In this document: piece after piece, positions 52,905-63,768 of the stretch
Layout of the letters: each line of letters opens with the position of its first letter
Numbering within the stretch: position 1 is the stretch's first letter
Notes under the pieces: model-generated
What the model was told of the DNA's origin: nothing
What the model saw: only the letters and a program-made list of their open reading frames with translations
The model's database searches: none
Translations under genes and position numbers: made by a program
Source: Stella humosa
GTDB lineage: Bacteria; Pseudomonadota; Alphaproteobacteria; ATCC43930; Allostellaceae
Assembly: GCF_006738645.1 (NCBI RefSeq)
Contig: NZ_AP019700.1
Span: forward strand, 384,001-448,000
DNA: 64,000 nucleotides
Direction of reading: 5' to 3'

Positions 52905-54239
52905 TCAGGCCGCGGCCTGCCTCTCGTGCGCGCGAGCGGCCAGTAGCTGGGTCAATGGGCTGGTCGGGCGGAGGTCGGCGCGCTCGCCCACCAGGGCGGC
53001 TGCGGTGGCCTCATCGCCCGCGCGGATCGCCGCCTCGATCAGGGTCAGGTCGATCAGGTCGCGCTGGGCATGGCTGCCGCCGAAGCGATTGGCCTGGTGC
53101 CGGATCGGCCGCAGCAGCCGCAGCGCCGCGCGATGATCGCCGGCCGCGAACGCCGCCAGGCCGCCCGTGATCGAACGCCCGACCTCGGCCGTGATGCGGG
53201 CATGATCGCCTGGCCCCCGCATCGCGTCGTCCTGGGTTGCCAGCACGGCCTCGATCAGGTCGTGGCGACCGGCCCCGGCGAAGGCCATCACCGCATGGGC
53301 ATCGTTGAAGGCCGACAGGCCCGATCGCGCGATGGGTGCCCACTGGTCGGCCAGCGGCTGCCAGCGGTCGCCGACATCGACGCCGCGCAGCATCAGCCGC
53401 CACAGCAGGGCGGATGCGTCGATCATGTCGAACACCACCGGCGACACGCCGCCGCGGATCTGGCCCGGATCGTCGTGGATCGCCAGGACGGTCTCGATCT
53501 CGCCCAGTTCCAGGTGATACAGCGCCAGGTGCCACCAGTTGTGGACGGAAAGGAAGCTGTCCTCCGACCAGTCGGCGACGCGCTCGCGCATGAAGCGGAT
53601 GCCGTCGGCCGGCCGGCACTCCATCTCGATGACGTGGGCGACCGCATGGTTGGCCCAGGTGTCGCGCGGCTCCAGCTCCAGGGCCTGCCGCCCGGCGGCC
53701 TCGGCGCGGGCATAAAGGCCCATCTCCTCCAGCCCGAAGGCATGCATGCCGAGCACGGCATGGCGGCCGGGCGTTCCCGGCTGCCAGGCCGGCAGGGCGC
53801 GGGCGATGCGGTCGCGCAGCATCCGCGAATCGCCGAGCAGGAAGTCGGTCAGCTGGCCGGCCTGGAGGGCGAGCAGGTCCAGCGGCCAGGCGATCGACAC
53901 ATCCTCCAGCACGCGCGCCGCCTGGGCGAGGTTGCCGTCGAGAAGCTGCCGCACGGCCTCCAGGTGTCCGCGCTCACGGTCGTCGGCCGGGGCGGCGCTG
54001 GCCGCTTCCAGGCTCTCGCGCGCCGGGGCGAGGCCGGTCGGCTCGGCGCCCAGCAGGAACATGTAGGCGCGCATGGCGTGGGCCAGGACGAAATCGGGCC
54101 GGCTGGCGATGGCCGCGTCGATCGTGCCGACCGGGTCGCCGATGTAGCACGAGAACTGGTGCTGGGCCGTGGCATAGGCGTCGGCTGCCCCGGCATCGGC
54201 GCCGGACATGGCCAGTCCGCGCACATCTTTCTGGATCAT
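52905..54239 (-). CDS. TTC38-like tetratricopeptide repeat protein
   Basis: A 444-residue soluble alpha-helical repeat protein. The HTWANHAVAHV-like helix TWANHAVAHVIEMECRPADG, the SVHNWWHLALYHLELGEIE stretch and the DASALLWRLMLRGVDVGDRW segment match the bacterial homologues of tetratricopeptide repeat protein 38, a family of unknown biochemical function. Several more TPR-like helices are visible along the chain. No signal peptide is seen. It precedes the SDR gene by position but is transcribed after it, with a 30-base gap, and may be co-transcribed. Confidence 0.85.
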   Translation of the reverse strand: MIQKDVRGLAMSGADAGAADAYATAQHQFSCYIGDPVGTIDAAIASRPDFVLAHAMRAYMFLLGAEPTGLAPARESLEAASAAPADDRERGHLEAVRQLLDGNLAQAARVLEDVSIAWPLDLLALQAGQLTDFLLGDSRMLRDRIARALPAWQPGTPGRHAVLGMHAFGLEEMGLYARAEAAGRQALELEPRDTWANHAVAHVIEMECRPADGIRFMRERVADWSEDSFLSVHNWWHLALYHLELGEIETVLAIHDDPGQIRGGVSPVVFDMIDASALLWRLMLRGVDVGDRWQPLADQWAPIARSGLSAFNDAHAVMAFAGAGRHDLIEAVLATQDDAMRGPGDHARITAEVGRSITGGLAAFAAGDHRAALRLLRPIRHQANRFGGSHAQRDLIDLTLIEAAIRAGDEATAAALVGERADLRPTSPLTQLLAARAHERQAAA

Positions 54240-54269
54240 GGTGCTGGTTCCTTCGTCGGCGTGCGAACG

Positions 54270-55076
54270 TCAGCCGCCGCTGACGGTGAGCGACAGGCCG
54301 CCGTCGATCACCAGTTCGGTGCCCGTGATATAGCGCGCTTCGTCCGAGGCCAGGAAGACGACCGCATGGGCCACGTCCCAGCCGTCGCCCATGGTGCCCA
54401 TCGGCACCTGGGCGTCGCGCTGCGCCCGCAGGTCCTCGAAGGGCATGTCGGGGAAGGCGCGGGCGACCGTCAGGCGGATGCGCGGGGTGTCCATCAGGCC
54501 GGGCACGATGGTGACCGCGCGGATGCCCTCTGCTGCGTACTGGGCGGCGATCATGCGGGTGAAGTGGGTCGCGGCCGCCTTGGTGACGCTGTAGGCCAGG
54601 TGCGGAAAGCCGACATAGCGCCAGCCGGCGATCGAGGAGGTGGTGAGGAACACGCCCGATCGGCGCTCGCGCATCCCGGGCAGGAACGCCTTGGCCGCGA
54701 TCAGCAGCGCCGTGACATTGGTGCGGTGGACGCGATCCCAGTCCTCGATCGCGGTGTCGAGTGGGCCGCCGACCTTGCCGATGCCGACATTGTTGTGGAC
54801 GACGTCGACCCGACCGAAGCGGGCCATGGCCAATTCCGCCAGGGCTTCGACCGAGCCCGCGTCGGCGACGTCGACGGTGGCGGCCAGCGCCTCGCCGCCC
54901 TCCTCGGTCACCAGCCGTGCGGTCTCGGCGGCGGCGGCCGCGTCGATGTCGGCGGCGACCACCCGCGCCCCGGCCCTGGCGCAGGCGACCGCGGTCGCCT
55001 TGCCGATGCCCCAGCCGGCGGCGATCGAGCCTGCGCCCGTGATAACGACGACCTTGCCTGCCAGCCTGCCGCTCAT
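54270..55076 (-). CDS. Short-chain dehydrogenase/reductase
   Basis: A 268-residue classical SDR. The cofactor motif is slightly expanded, [20 protein letters not shown], with an extra segment between the first and later glycines. [10 protein letters not shown] replaces the usual NNAG motif, the catalytic Ser lies in LTTSSIAGW and the Tyr/Lys pair is [11 protein letters not shown]. The C-terminal [19 protein letters not shown] is standard. It oxidises or reduces an alcohol/ketone; substrate unknown. It lies 13 bases downstream of the heme A synthase stop and upstream of the TPR gene on the same strand. Confidence 0.93.
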   Translation of the reverse strand: MSGRLAGKVVVITGAGSIAAGWGIGKATAVACARAGARVVAADIDAAAAAETARLVTEEGGEALAATVDVADAGSVEALAELAMARFGRVDVVHNNVGIGKVGGPLDTAIEDWDRVHRTNVTALLIAAKAFLPGMRERRSGVFLTTSSIAGWRYVGFPHLAYSVTKAAATHFTRMIAAQYAAEGIRAVTIVPGLMDTPRIRLTVARAFPDMPFEDLRAQRDAQVPMGTMGDGWDVAHAVVFLASDEARYITGTELVIDGGLSLTVSGG

Positions 55077-55089
55077 ATCCGTGCCCTGC

Positions 55090-56139
55090 TCATATCCGTG
55101 CTTTGCCCGCTGCCGGCTCGCCCGTTCGCCGCACAGCGTGGGCGAGGCAGACGAGCAGCGTCAACAGGGTGACGGCACCGGCCTGGTGGGCGGCGCCCAG
55201 TGCCACGGGCACGTGCAGCAGCAGGGTGGCGACGCCCAGCGCGAACTGCACCGCCACCATGGCCCCGCAGGCGAGCGCCAGCCGGCCGACCGACGGGGGC
55301 GCGGTCCAGGCCAGCCGGACTGCCATGGCCAGGACGGCCGCCGCCGTCAGGCTGGCCAGGACCCGGTGGTGGAACTGGACGGCGGCGGCGTTCTCGAACG
55401 GGTCGACCCACCAGGGCGTCATGCTGCCATAGAGTTCGGGGACCCAGCGCCCCTCCATCAGCGGGAAGGTGTTGTAGGTCATGCCGGCATCGAGGCCGGC
55501 GACGAAGCCGCCCGACAGGATCGTCAGGAAAGCGAGCACGGCCAGGGCCGGTGCCGAGCGCCGGCCGGGGCGGTCCGCGGCTGGCCGGTCGCCGCGCCAC
55601 AGCGAGAGCCCGAGCCAAAGAAGATAGACATAGATGACGAGCGCCAAGCCCAGATGCGCGACCAGCCGGTACTGGCTGACCGACGGCCGGTCGACCAGCC
55701 CGCTCGCCACCATGGCCCAGCCGACCGCGCCTTGCAGGCCGCCCAATGCCAGGGCCGCCCACAGATGCGGGCGGTAGGGGCGGGGGATGGCGCCACGCCA
55801 CAGGAACCAGGCGAACGGCACGGCATAGGCCAGCCCGATCAGCCGGCCCCACAGGCGGTGGATGTACTCCCACCAGAAGATCTGCTGGAACTGGTCCAGC
55901 GTCATGCCGCGATTGACGAGCTGGTACTGCGGCGACTGCCGGTACTTGTCGAACTCGGCCATCCAGGCGGCCTCGCCGATCGGCGGCAGGGCGCCCGTCA
56001 CCGGCCGCCAGTCGACGATCGACAGACCGGATTCGGTCAGCCGGGTGATGCCGCCGATCACCGTCATCAGGAAGATGAGGGCGGCGACCAGGAAGAGCCA
56101 CCGGGCGACGGCGCGCCGGGCCGAAGGGGCTGCGATCAT
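55090..56139 (-). CDS. ctaA: Heme A synthase (COX15/CtaA)
   Basis: A 349-residue inner-membrane enzyme with about eight helices that converts heme O to heme A for cytochrome aa3 oxidase. The alphaproteobacterial COX15-type signature [20 protein letters not shown] is intact, as are the heme-ligand histidines in [21 protein letters not shown] and [11 protein letters not shown], and the [18 protein letters not shown] loop. The start at 56139 puts the first helix directly after the N-terminus. Other cytochrome oxidase assembly genes are not in view. usg lies upstream on the same strand with a gap of 63 bases. Confidence 0.96.
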   Translation of the reverse strand: MIAAPSARRAVARWLFLVAALIFLMTVIGGITRLTESGLSIVDWRPVTGALPPIGEAAWMAEFDKYRQSPQYQLVNRGMTLDQFQQIFWWEYIHRLWGRLIGLAYAVPFAWFLWRGAIPRPYRPHLWAALALGGLQGAVGWAMVASGLVDRPSVSQYRLVAHLGLALVIYVYLLWLGLSLWRGDRPAADRPGRRSAPALAVLAFLTILSGGFVAGLDAGMTYNTFPLMEGRWVPELYGSMTPWWVDPFENAAAVQFHHRVLASLTAAAVLAMAVRLAWTAPPSVGRLALACGAMVAVQFALGVATLLLHVPVALGAAHQAGAVTLLTLLVCLAHAVRRTGEPAAGKARI

Positions 56140-56202
56140 GCGGCCGGAATAGGCCCGCCGGCCGCCCGCCGGCAAGCGGCAGGCGACCGGATGCCGCAGC
56201 CG

Positions 56203-56466
56203 CTAATGCAGCGTGACGCAGAACCCCGCCACGCGCACCTCGGCCGGGCGGATCAGGTTCAGGCTGGCGACCTTGACCGAATGCAGCTTGCCATCCAGCC
56301 GGCGCTGCCAGAAGTCGAGGAAGCGCGCCAGTTCGGGGAACTGCGGCGCCCGGTCCAGGTCCTGCCAGACGTAGGTCTGCAGCAGGCCCGGATGATCGGG
56401 CATGTGGTAGAGGATCTCGGCGGTGGTCAGCCGGTAGTCGGCGAGCTGCTTCACGAACTGCGTCAT
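56203..56466 (-). CDS. usg: Usg family protein
   Basis: An 87-residue soluble protein matching the alphaproteobacterial Usg family, named for the gene upstream of trpF in Caulobacter and of unknown function. Conserved segments are [54 protein letters not shown] and the [13 protein letters not shown] stretch. The start is ATG at 56466. It is divergent from groES and is followed by ctaA, although trpF is not present. Confidence 0.9.
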   Translation of the reverse strand: MTQFVKQLADYRLTTAEILYHMPDHPGLLQTYVWQDLDRAPQFPELARFLDFWQRRLDGKLHSVKVASLNLIRPAEVRVAGFCVTLH

Positions 56467-56622
56467 CGGTTTCGACCCTGGTCCGCGTGGAGGGGGCTCC
56501 ACCATGGAGCCTGCCTGGACGAAAACCCCGCCGCAACAGAAATGTTCCGTATAATCAATATGTTAGCAGCATGGTCGGGTGAGTGCTGCCGATTTTCCGG
56601 GGGCATCCTGGCGGCGGCGGCC

Positions 56623-56651
56623 TTGACACGCTTCCGGCCCTCCACTATGTG
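56623..56651 (+). promoter_or_regulatory. groESL promoter
   Basis: TTGACA at 56623-56628, a 17-base spacer, then TATGTG at 56646-56651: a good housekeeping-type sigma70 promoter. It lies just upstream of and adjoining the CIRCE element in the 270-base gap between usg and groES; the rest of this gap holds no gene. Confidence 0.78.
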
Positions 56652-56653
56652 CC

Positions 56654-56680
56654 CTGGCACTCGAGGGGTGAGAGTGCTAG
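56654..56680. promoter_or_regulatory. CIRCE operator (HrcA binding site)
   Basis: CTGGCACTC (56654-56662), nine bases, GAGTGCTAG (56672-56680). This matches the CIRCE consensus TTAGCACTC-N9-GAGTGCTAA, with changes in the outer bases. HrcA would repress groESL here until heat stress; hrcA itself is not in the window. Confidence 0.93.
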
Positions 56681-56736
56681 CAAGCGCTCGGCCACCGCGA
56701 GCCACGTTCCTTATCGAACCTATCGGAGGGGTTCCC

Positions 56737-58735
<1,999 letters not shown>

Positions 58736-58763
58736 TCCGGTCATCCAGCACCTGTTCGGGAAG

Positions 58764-58789
58764 GGGCCGCGGGAAACCGCGGCCCTTTT
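58764..58789 (+). terminator. Rho-independent terminator of groESL
   Basis: Stem GGGCCGCGG (58764-58772), GAAA loop, stem CCGCGGCCC (58777-58785), followed by TTTTC. It is the clearest intrinsic terminator in the window and lies 28 bases after the groEL stop. Confidence 0.93.
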
Positions 58790-58884
58790 CTCATTTTGGG
58801 CACGCCCAAGATTGAGCGCCGGGGTGTCATCGGTTAGCCTTGCTGCCCCAATCATTCCCTGGCGACAGCAAAGCGGGAGCGCCG

Positions 58885-59388
58885 GTGGCGAAACACGAAG
58901 AGCCATCCGAAGACGACTTGGCGGATGCTGGCGGCGCCGGCTTCGTGCTGTGGCAGGTCAGCAATCTGTGGCAGCGCAACATGCGCCGGGCGTTGTCGCC
59001 GTTCGGCCTGACGCATGTGCAGTTCGGCCTGCTGGCGGGGCTGGCGGCGATGGAGCGCGATTGCGGTGGCGTGGTGACCCAGGTCGACCTGGCCGCCTTC
59101 TGCCATGTCGACCCGATGATGACCTCGCAGGTGCTGCGCACGCTGGAGGCGGCCGGATATGTCGCCCGCGCGCCGCACCCGACCGACACGCGCGCCAAAT
59201 GCCCGACGCTGACGGCATCCGGCGCTGCCATACTGGCGCGCGCCGCACCGGAGGTCGCACTCTCCGAGCGCGCCTTCTTCGCCATGGCCGGCAAGAAGAG
59301 CGAGCGACTGGTGCGCAGCCTGCGCAAGCTGCGCCGGCGTGCCGAGGCGGCGATGAATCGCCAGGTCCAGGAGGAGAACGGAAAATGA
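58885..59388 (+). CDS. MarR family transcriptional regulator
   Basis: A 167-residue winged-helix regulator. The dimer helix AGFVLWQVSNLWQRNMRRAL is followed by LTHVQFGLLAGLAAMERDCG, the recognition region VTQVDLAAFCHVDPMMTSQV, LRTLEAAGYVARAPHPTDTR and the wing. The GTG start at 58885 is chosen because GGGAG sits at proper spacing; TTG 58840 is in frame. Its stop overlaps the DUF1330 gene (ATGA), so it probably regulates its own operon. Ligand unknown. Confidence 0.92.
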   Translation: MAKHEEPSEDDLADAGGAGFVLWQVSNLWQRNMRRALSPFGLTHVQFGLLAGLAAMERDCGGVVTQVDLAAFCHVDPMMTSQVLRTLEAAGYVARAPHPTDTRAKCPTLTASGAAILARAAPEVALSERAFFAMAGKKSERLVRSLRKLRRRAEAAMNRQVQEENGK

Positions 59389-59678
59389 AGGGCTATGTGA
59401 TCGCCAGCGTCGAGGTCCAGGACCCCGCGCTCTACGAGACCTATCGCGCCCAGGTGCTGGCGACGATCGAGAAGCATGGCGGCCGCTTCCTCGTCCGCGG
59501 CGGCCAGACCGAGCAGAAGGAAGGCGCCTGGACGCCCGGCCGCATCGTCGTGCTGGAGTTCCCGTCGCTGGCGGCTGCCCGCACCTGGTACGACTCGCCG
59601 GACTACCAACCGCTGGCGGCCCTGCGCGGGCGCGCCTCGCGCACCGATATCCTGCTGCTGGCCGAAGGGGCGCCCTGA
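59385..59678 (+). CDS. DUF1330 domain protein
   Basis: A 97-residue ferredoxin-like alpha/beta protein. The whole length matches DUF1330: KGYVIASVEVQDPALYETYR, HGGRFLVRGGQTEQKEG, RIVVLEFPSLAAARTWYDSP and YQPLAALRGRAS. The role of the family is unknown. It is translationally coupled to the MarR gene. Confidence 0.92.
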   Translation: MKGYVIASVEVQDPALYETYRAQVLATIEKHGGRFLVRGGQTEQKEGAWTPGRIVVLEFPSLAAARTWYDSPDYQPLAALRGRASRTDILLLAEGAP

Positions 59679-59793
59679 ACTCTGACCTGACCATGCCCCT
59701 GGCCTGGGGCCGAGGCCGGCGTCCGGCGCAGAGCAGCCCTGCAACGCGTGGGGTTTTATCTGGGCCGGCCAGCGGCTAGACAGGCGCCTTCGT

Positions 59794-59808
59794 CGTCCGG
59801 AACGGACG
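59794..59808. promoter_or_regulatory. Short palindrome upstream of the aminotransferase
   Basis: CGTCCG-GAA-CGGACG, perfect 6-3-6 arms ending 19 bases before the ATG at 59828. It could be an operator or a small hairpin in the leader; no T-run follows. Confidence 0.35.
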
Positions 59809-59827
59809 CGCATTCTGGGAGGAATGA

Positions 59828-60691
59828 ATGGCAGCCTGGACCTATTTCGAAGGCGAGTGGCACGAGGGCAACCCCAAGATCATGGGGCCGCTGACGCAGG
59901 CCGCATGGCTGTGCTGCACCGTCTTCGACGGGGCGCGCGCCTTCGAGGGGCGGGCGCCGGACCTTGGCCTGCATTGCCAGCGCGTCGTGCGCTCGGCCCG
60001 TACGCTCGGCATGAAGCCGATGCTGGCCCCGCCCGAGATCGAGGCCCTGGCCCGCCAGGGCATCGCCCGCTTCGGCGAGACGGCCGAGCTCTACATCCGG
60101 CCGATGTTCTGGGCCGAGAATGGCGGCGTCGAGCCCGATCCGGACAGCACGCAGTTCGCGCTGGCCGTCTACGAGTCGCCGATGCCCAAGCCGACCGGCT
60201 TCAGCGCCGCCCTGTCGCGCTTCCGCCGCCCGTCGCCCGAGATCGCGCCGACCGACGCCAAGGCCGGCTGCCTCTACCCCAACAGCGCGCGCGCCCAGGC
60301 CGAGGTCCGCGCCCGCGGCTTCGATGCCGCGGTCATGCTCGACATGCATGGCAACGTGGCCGAGTTCGCCTCGTCCAACCTCTTCATCGCCCGCGAGGGC
60401 GAGGTCCACACCCCGGTCGTCAACGGCACCTTCCTGGCCGGCATCACGCGGGCCCGGGTGATCGACCTGCTGCGCGGCGCCGGCGTCACCGTGCATGAGC
60501 GCACCATCACCTATCCCGAGGTGATGACGGCCGACGAGGTGTTCTCGACCGGCAACTACGCCAAGGTCGTGCCCGTCACCCGGATCGAGGACCGCCAGCT
60601 CCAGCCGGGCCCGTTCTATCGCCAGGCCCGCGAGCTCTACTGGGACTTCACCCACGAGGACGCCAGCCCCGCCCTGCGCGCGGCAAGCTGA
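59828..60691 (+). CDS. Class IV aminotransferase (branched-chain aminotransferase-like)
   Basis: A 287-residue PLP enzyme. The N-terminal TVFDGARAFEG, ETAELYIRPMFW, the PLP lysine K145 in DAKAGCLYPNSAR and the SSNLFIAREGEVHTP segment identify fold type IV. It resembles IlvE-type branched-chain transaminases but also D-amino-acid/R-amine transaminases; LYIRPMFWAENG is atypical for IlvE, so the substrate is open. It is monocistronic, with a palindrome in the leader. Confidence 0.9.
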   Translation: MAAWTYFEGEWHEGNPKIMGPLTQAAWLCCTVFDGARAFEGRAPDLGLHCQRVVRSARTLGMKPMLAPPEIEALARQGIARFGETAELYIRPMFWAENGGVEPDPDSTQFALAVYESPMPKPTGFSAALSRFRRPSPEIAPTDAKAGCLYPNSARAQAEVRARGFDAAVMLDMHGNVAEFASSNLFIAREGEVHTPVVNGTFLAGITRARVIDLLRGAGVTVHERTITYPEVMTADEVFSTGNYAKVVPVTRIEDRQLQPGPFYRQARELYWDFTHEDASPALRAAS

Positions 60692-60728
60692 GCCAGGCGG
60701 GCGTCCCTCGGGGGGCGCCCCGCCGATA

Positions 60729-61424
60729 TCAGCGGGCGAGTGCCGTCACCGCCGACAGCCGGTCGATGATGGTGTCGGCGCCGGCCGCCAGCAGGCGATC
60801 GGCATGGTCGGCGCGGCAATGGCTGCCGCCGATGAAGCCGATCGCGCGCATGCCGGCCGCCACCGCCGCGGTCACGCCGGCCGGGCTGTCCTCGACCACT
60901 AGGCAGGCGGCCGGGTCGACCCCCATGCGGGCGGCGGCATGCAGGAACAGGTCGGGTGCCGGCTTGCCCCGGGCGACCTCGGTCGCGCTGAAGATATGGG
61001 GCTGGAACAGGTCGTGGAGGCCGGTCAGGCCCAGCGTGTGGCGCAGCCGCTCATGGTCGCTGCTGGAGGCGATGCAGACCGGCAGGCCCAGGCCGGCAAT
61101 GGTCTCGGCCGCACCCGCCATCCCCTTCAGGTCGGCCGTGAAGCGTGCGAACAGCCGCTCCCGCTCGGTCGTCTGCAGGGCCGCCGGCAGGGTGCCGAAG
61201 CGCGCCTCCAGCTCGGCCCGGATATCGCGCGCGCTGCGGCCGACGAACTGCAGGTATTCGTCGAGCGTGATGGCCAGGCCGAACTCGCCCAGCGTCTCGG
61301 CGGCGGTGCGGCAGGCCAGCACCTCGCTGTCGATCAGCACCCCGTCGCAATCGAAGATGACAAGGCCGACCGGCCCGGCTTGGCGATGGCGCGGGGCGGA
61401 GGCTTGGGGCAGAGTGCTGTCCAT
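60729..61424 (-). CDS. HAD family hydrolase (beta-phosphoglucomutase/phosphatase-like)
   Basis: A 231-residue HAD subfamily IA enzyme. Motif I is IFDCDGVLIDSE (D25, D27); motif II lies in CIASSSDHERL, motif III in ARGKPAPDLFL and motif IV in VVEDSPAGVTAAVAAGM. It likely hydrolyses a sugar phosphate or phosphoglycolate-like substrate. The start is ATG 61424. It is divergent from the small cupin gene with only 17 bases between them, so promoters must overlap neighbours. Confidence 0.9.
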   Translation of the reverse strand: MDSTLPQASAPRHRQAGPVGLVIFDCDGVLIDSEVLACRTAAETLGEFGLAITLDEYLQFVGRSARDIRAELEARFGTLPAALQTTERERLFARFTADLKGMAGAAETIAGLGLPVCIASSSDHERLRHTLGLTGLHDLFQPHIFSATEVARGKPAPDLFLHAAARMGVDPAACLVVEDSPAGVTAAVAAGMRAIGFIGGSHCRADHADRLLAAGADTIIDRLSAVTALAR

Positions 61425-61441
61425 CAACGGAGGATTCCTTC

Positions 61442-61723
61442 ATGACCGAAGCGGCCAAGGCCACGGTGTTCGTCGACAACGACAAGGTGCGGGTTACGGA
61501 ATGGCGCTTCGCGCCGGGCGCCGCCACCGGCTGGCACCGGCACGAGTACAACTATGTCGTCGTGCCGATCACCGACGGCACGCTGCTGCTGCGCACGCCC
61601 GACGGCGACCGCGAGGCGCCCTTGAAGCTGGGCGTGCCCTACTATCGCGACGTTGGCGTCGAGCATGACGTGATCAATGGCGGCACGGCCGAGCTGGCCT
61701 TCATCGAGATCGAGATGAAGTGA
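61442..61723 (+). CDS. Small cupin protein
   Basis: A 93-residue single cupin. The first motif is GWHRHEYNYVVVPITDG with His/His and a Glu position; the second motif is degenerate (VGVEHDVINGG). Similar mini-cupins are annotated as conserved hypothetical or beta-alanine-degradation-like. Function unknown. A GGAGG site precedes the ATG. It is convergent with the RTX gene, four bases apart. Confidence 0.82.
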   Translation: MTEAAKATVFVDNDKVRVTEWRFAPGAATGWHRHEYNYVVVPITDGTLLLRTPDGDREAPLKLGVPYYRDVGVEHDVINGGTAELAFIEIEMK

Positions 61724-61727
61724 AGGG

Positions 61728-63641
61728 TCAGATCACCAGCGTGCTGTCCGGCGAGACGGGTATGTAGTCCGCCCCGTTCCATTGGTAGACCTGGACCTGC
61801 GTCGCATCGGACCGGATATCGTAGACGTTGATCCATTGTATCTCGTCTGGATCGAAGTAGGTTCGTCCGGATCCGTTGCTGAACAGGATCGACCAGGCGC
61901 CGCCGGAGCTCTCGAAGAAAACCTCGGGCGCTGGCGCCTGGGGGGAATCGGCGAACTTGTAGAGGATCAGGGCGTCGGCCGCGCCGTCGCTGCCGCCGTC
62001 GATGACGGTCGTGACGCCCGAGCCGAAGCCGACATAGTAGCCGTCGTCCCCGTTGCCGCCCCGTAGCGTGGTGAAACCCTCCCCGGCGTAGAGGTCGTCA
62101 TTGCCCTCGTCGCCGGACAGCATGTCGTTGCCGGCGATGGCATAGATCGTATCGTCGCTCGCCCCGCCATAGGCGAGGTCATCGCCCGCCCCGGTGACGA
62201 TGCTGTCGTTGCCCTTGTCGCCCAGCAGCGAGTCCCGGCCGTCGGTGGCGGTGATGGTATCGGCACCCGCTCCGCCGAAGACGAGGTTGTCGGCACCGCC
62301 GGCCGCGATCACGTCGTTGCCCTGGCCGCCATACAGCGTGTCGTTGCCGTCGCCCAGCGTCGACTGGTCCTGTTCGAAGGGCGGCTTGTCGCCCCACAGG
62401 GAATCGGCACCTTCGCCGCCGATCAGCAGGTCGCCGGACGAGCCGCCCGACAGGAAGTCCGCATCCGCATTGCCGTCGAGGCTGTCCGAGCCGCCATTGC
62501 CGAGGATGACGTCGAAGCCGAGGCCGCCCTGCACCAGGTCGATGCCGGTGCCGCCGGTGAAGTTGTCCTCGCCCTGGCCGAGCCAGGCGATGGCGGTGCC
62601 GTAGTCGCCGACGATGTTGATCGTATCGTCGCCCGCACTGCCGAACACGGCATTGAAGATCGGTTCGGAGCCCGGGAAGTCGTCATTGTCCCAGTCGGCT
62701 GCGAACTGGATCGTGATGCTGTCGTTGCCGGCCCCGCCATCGACCAGGCCGGCGCCATCGCCGTCGACGATCACGTCGTCGCCGGCCCCGCCGGCAAGCG
62801 TGTCGAGGAAGCCCGCCCCGCCGTCGATGCGGTCGTCGTCGGCCTGGCCCAGCAGGAAGTCGTCGCCGACGCCGCCCTCTATGGTGTCGCGGCCGGTGCC
62901 GCCGAACACCAGGTCCTCGTCGACGCCGCCCGACAGCCGGTCGTCGCCCTCGCCACCCGCCAGCGTGTCGCGGCCGGTCTCGCCATCGAGCGTGTCGTTG
63001 CCGCCGGCACCCTCGAGCCAGTCGTTGCCGCTGCCGCCGACGACGGAATCGTCGTCGCCGCCGCCATCCAGGTAGTCGTCGCCGGCGCCGCCGCTGACCC
63101 GGTCCATGCCGCCATTGGCATAGACGCGGTCGCTTCCGTCGCCGCCCTGGACCTGGTCGAGGAAATCGCCGCCCAGATAGAGGTTGTCGCCGCCGCCCAG
63201 CAGCGCGATCACCCGGGCATACTGGCCGCCGACCGAGATCTGGTCGTTGCCGTCGGAATCCTCCGGCTGGGCCCCGTCGCCGCGGATGACGATGTCGGCC
63301 GCCGGGTTCAGCAGCACCACCGAGATGCTGTCGCTGCCGGCGCCGCCGACCACCTCGGGCGCCAGCGGGCGGCCCGATTCGTTCACCCAGTCGGGCGAGA
63401 AGGCGATGTCGATGGTATCGTCGCCGCCCCCGCCGTCGATGCCGCCGACGCCGTCCGGATCCGTCAGCAGGTCGTTCTGCTCGCCGCCCAGCAGGCGGTC
63501 GTAGAAGCCGGGGCCGCCTTCGAGCGTGTCGTTGCCGTCGCCGCCGGCCAGGGTATCCTGGCCGCCCTCGCCCAGGATCAGGTCGTTGCCGGCGGTGCCG
63601 GTCAGGCTTTCGCTGGAGGCCGATCCCGTGAGGGTGACCAT
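61728..63641 (-). CDS. RTX calcium-binding protein with internal duplication
   Basis: A 637-residue, strongly acidic, Gly/Asp-rich protein of RTX nonapeptide repeats (GGxGxDxLx), for example GGDGNDTLEGG and GGAGDDYLDGG. Calcium should fold it into beta-rolls outside the cell after type I secretion. Two blocks, residues about 43-167 and 275-373, are related and each contains a non-RTX insert (DIAFSPDW and TIQFAADW). The C-terminal 90 residues are a non-repeat domain ending YIPVSPDSTLVI, probably the secretion signal. No enzymatic domain is visible, unlike the M10 protease at the other window end. A GAGGAGAGC ribosome site precedes the ATG. Confidence 0.9.
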   Translation of the reverse strand: MVTLTGSASSESLTGTAGNDLILGEGGQDTLAGGDGNDTLEGGPGFYDRLLGGEQNDLLTDPDGVGGIDGGGGDDTIDIAFSPDWVNESGRPLAPEVVGGAGSDSISVVLLNPAADIVIRGDGAQPEDSDGNDQISVGGQYARVIALLGGGDNLYLGGDFLDQVQGGDGSDRVYANGGMDRVSGGAGDDYLDGGGDDDSVVGGSGNDWLEGAGGNDTLDGETGRDTLAGGEGDDRLSGGVDEDLVFGGTGRDTIEGGVGDDFLLGQADDDRIDGGAGFLDTLAGGAGDDVIVDGDGAGLVDGGAGNDSITIQFAADWDNDDFPGSEPIFNAVFGSAGDDTINIVGDYGTAIAWLGQGEDNFTGGTGIDLVQGGLGFDVILGNGGSDSLDGNADADFLSGGSSGDLLIGGEGADSLWGDKPPFEQDQSTLGDGNDTLYGGQGNDVIAAGGADNLVFGGAGADTITATDGRDSLLGDKGNDSIVTGAGDDLAYGGASDDTIYAIAGNDMLSGDEGNDDLYAGEGFTTLRGGNGDDGYYVGFGSGVTTVIDGGSDGAADALILYKFADSPQAPAPEVFFESSGGAWSILFSNGSGRTYFDPDEIQWINVYDIRSDATQVQVYQWNGADYIPVSPDSTLVI

Positions 63642-63768
63642 GCCGCTCTCCTCGCCATCGGCGCCGCTGCCGTCAGCGGTCGCTGCGATCGATCTCGTAC
63701 AGCGTCTTCATTACCTGTTGCGAGGCCGCGTCGTCGAGCGAGTAATAGGATTGGCTCTGCGGCCCGGG

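Noticed and set aside
61728-63641. Repetitive DNA resembling a CRISPR or satellite array
   Set aside because: The repeats are degenerate nonapeptide codons in one long frame, with no constant repeats or spacers.
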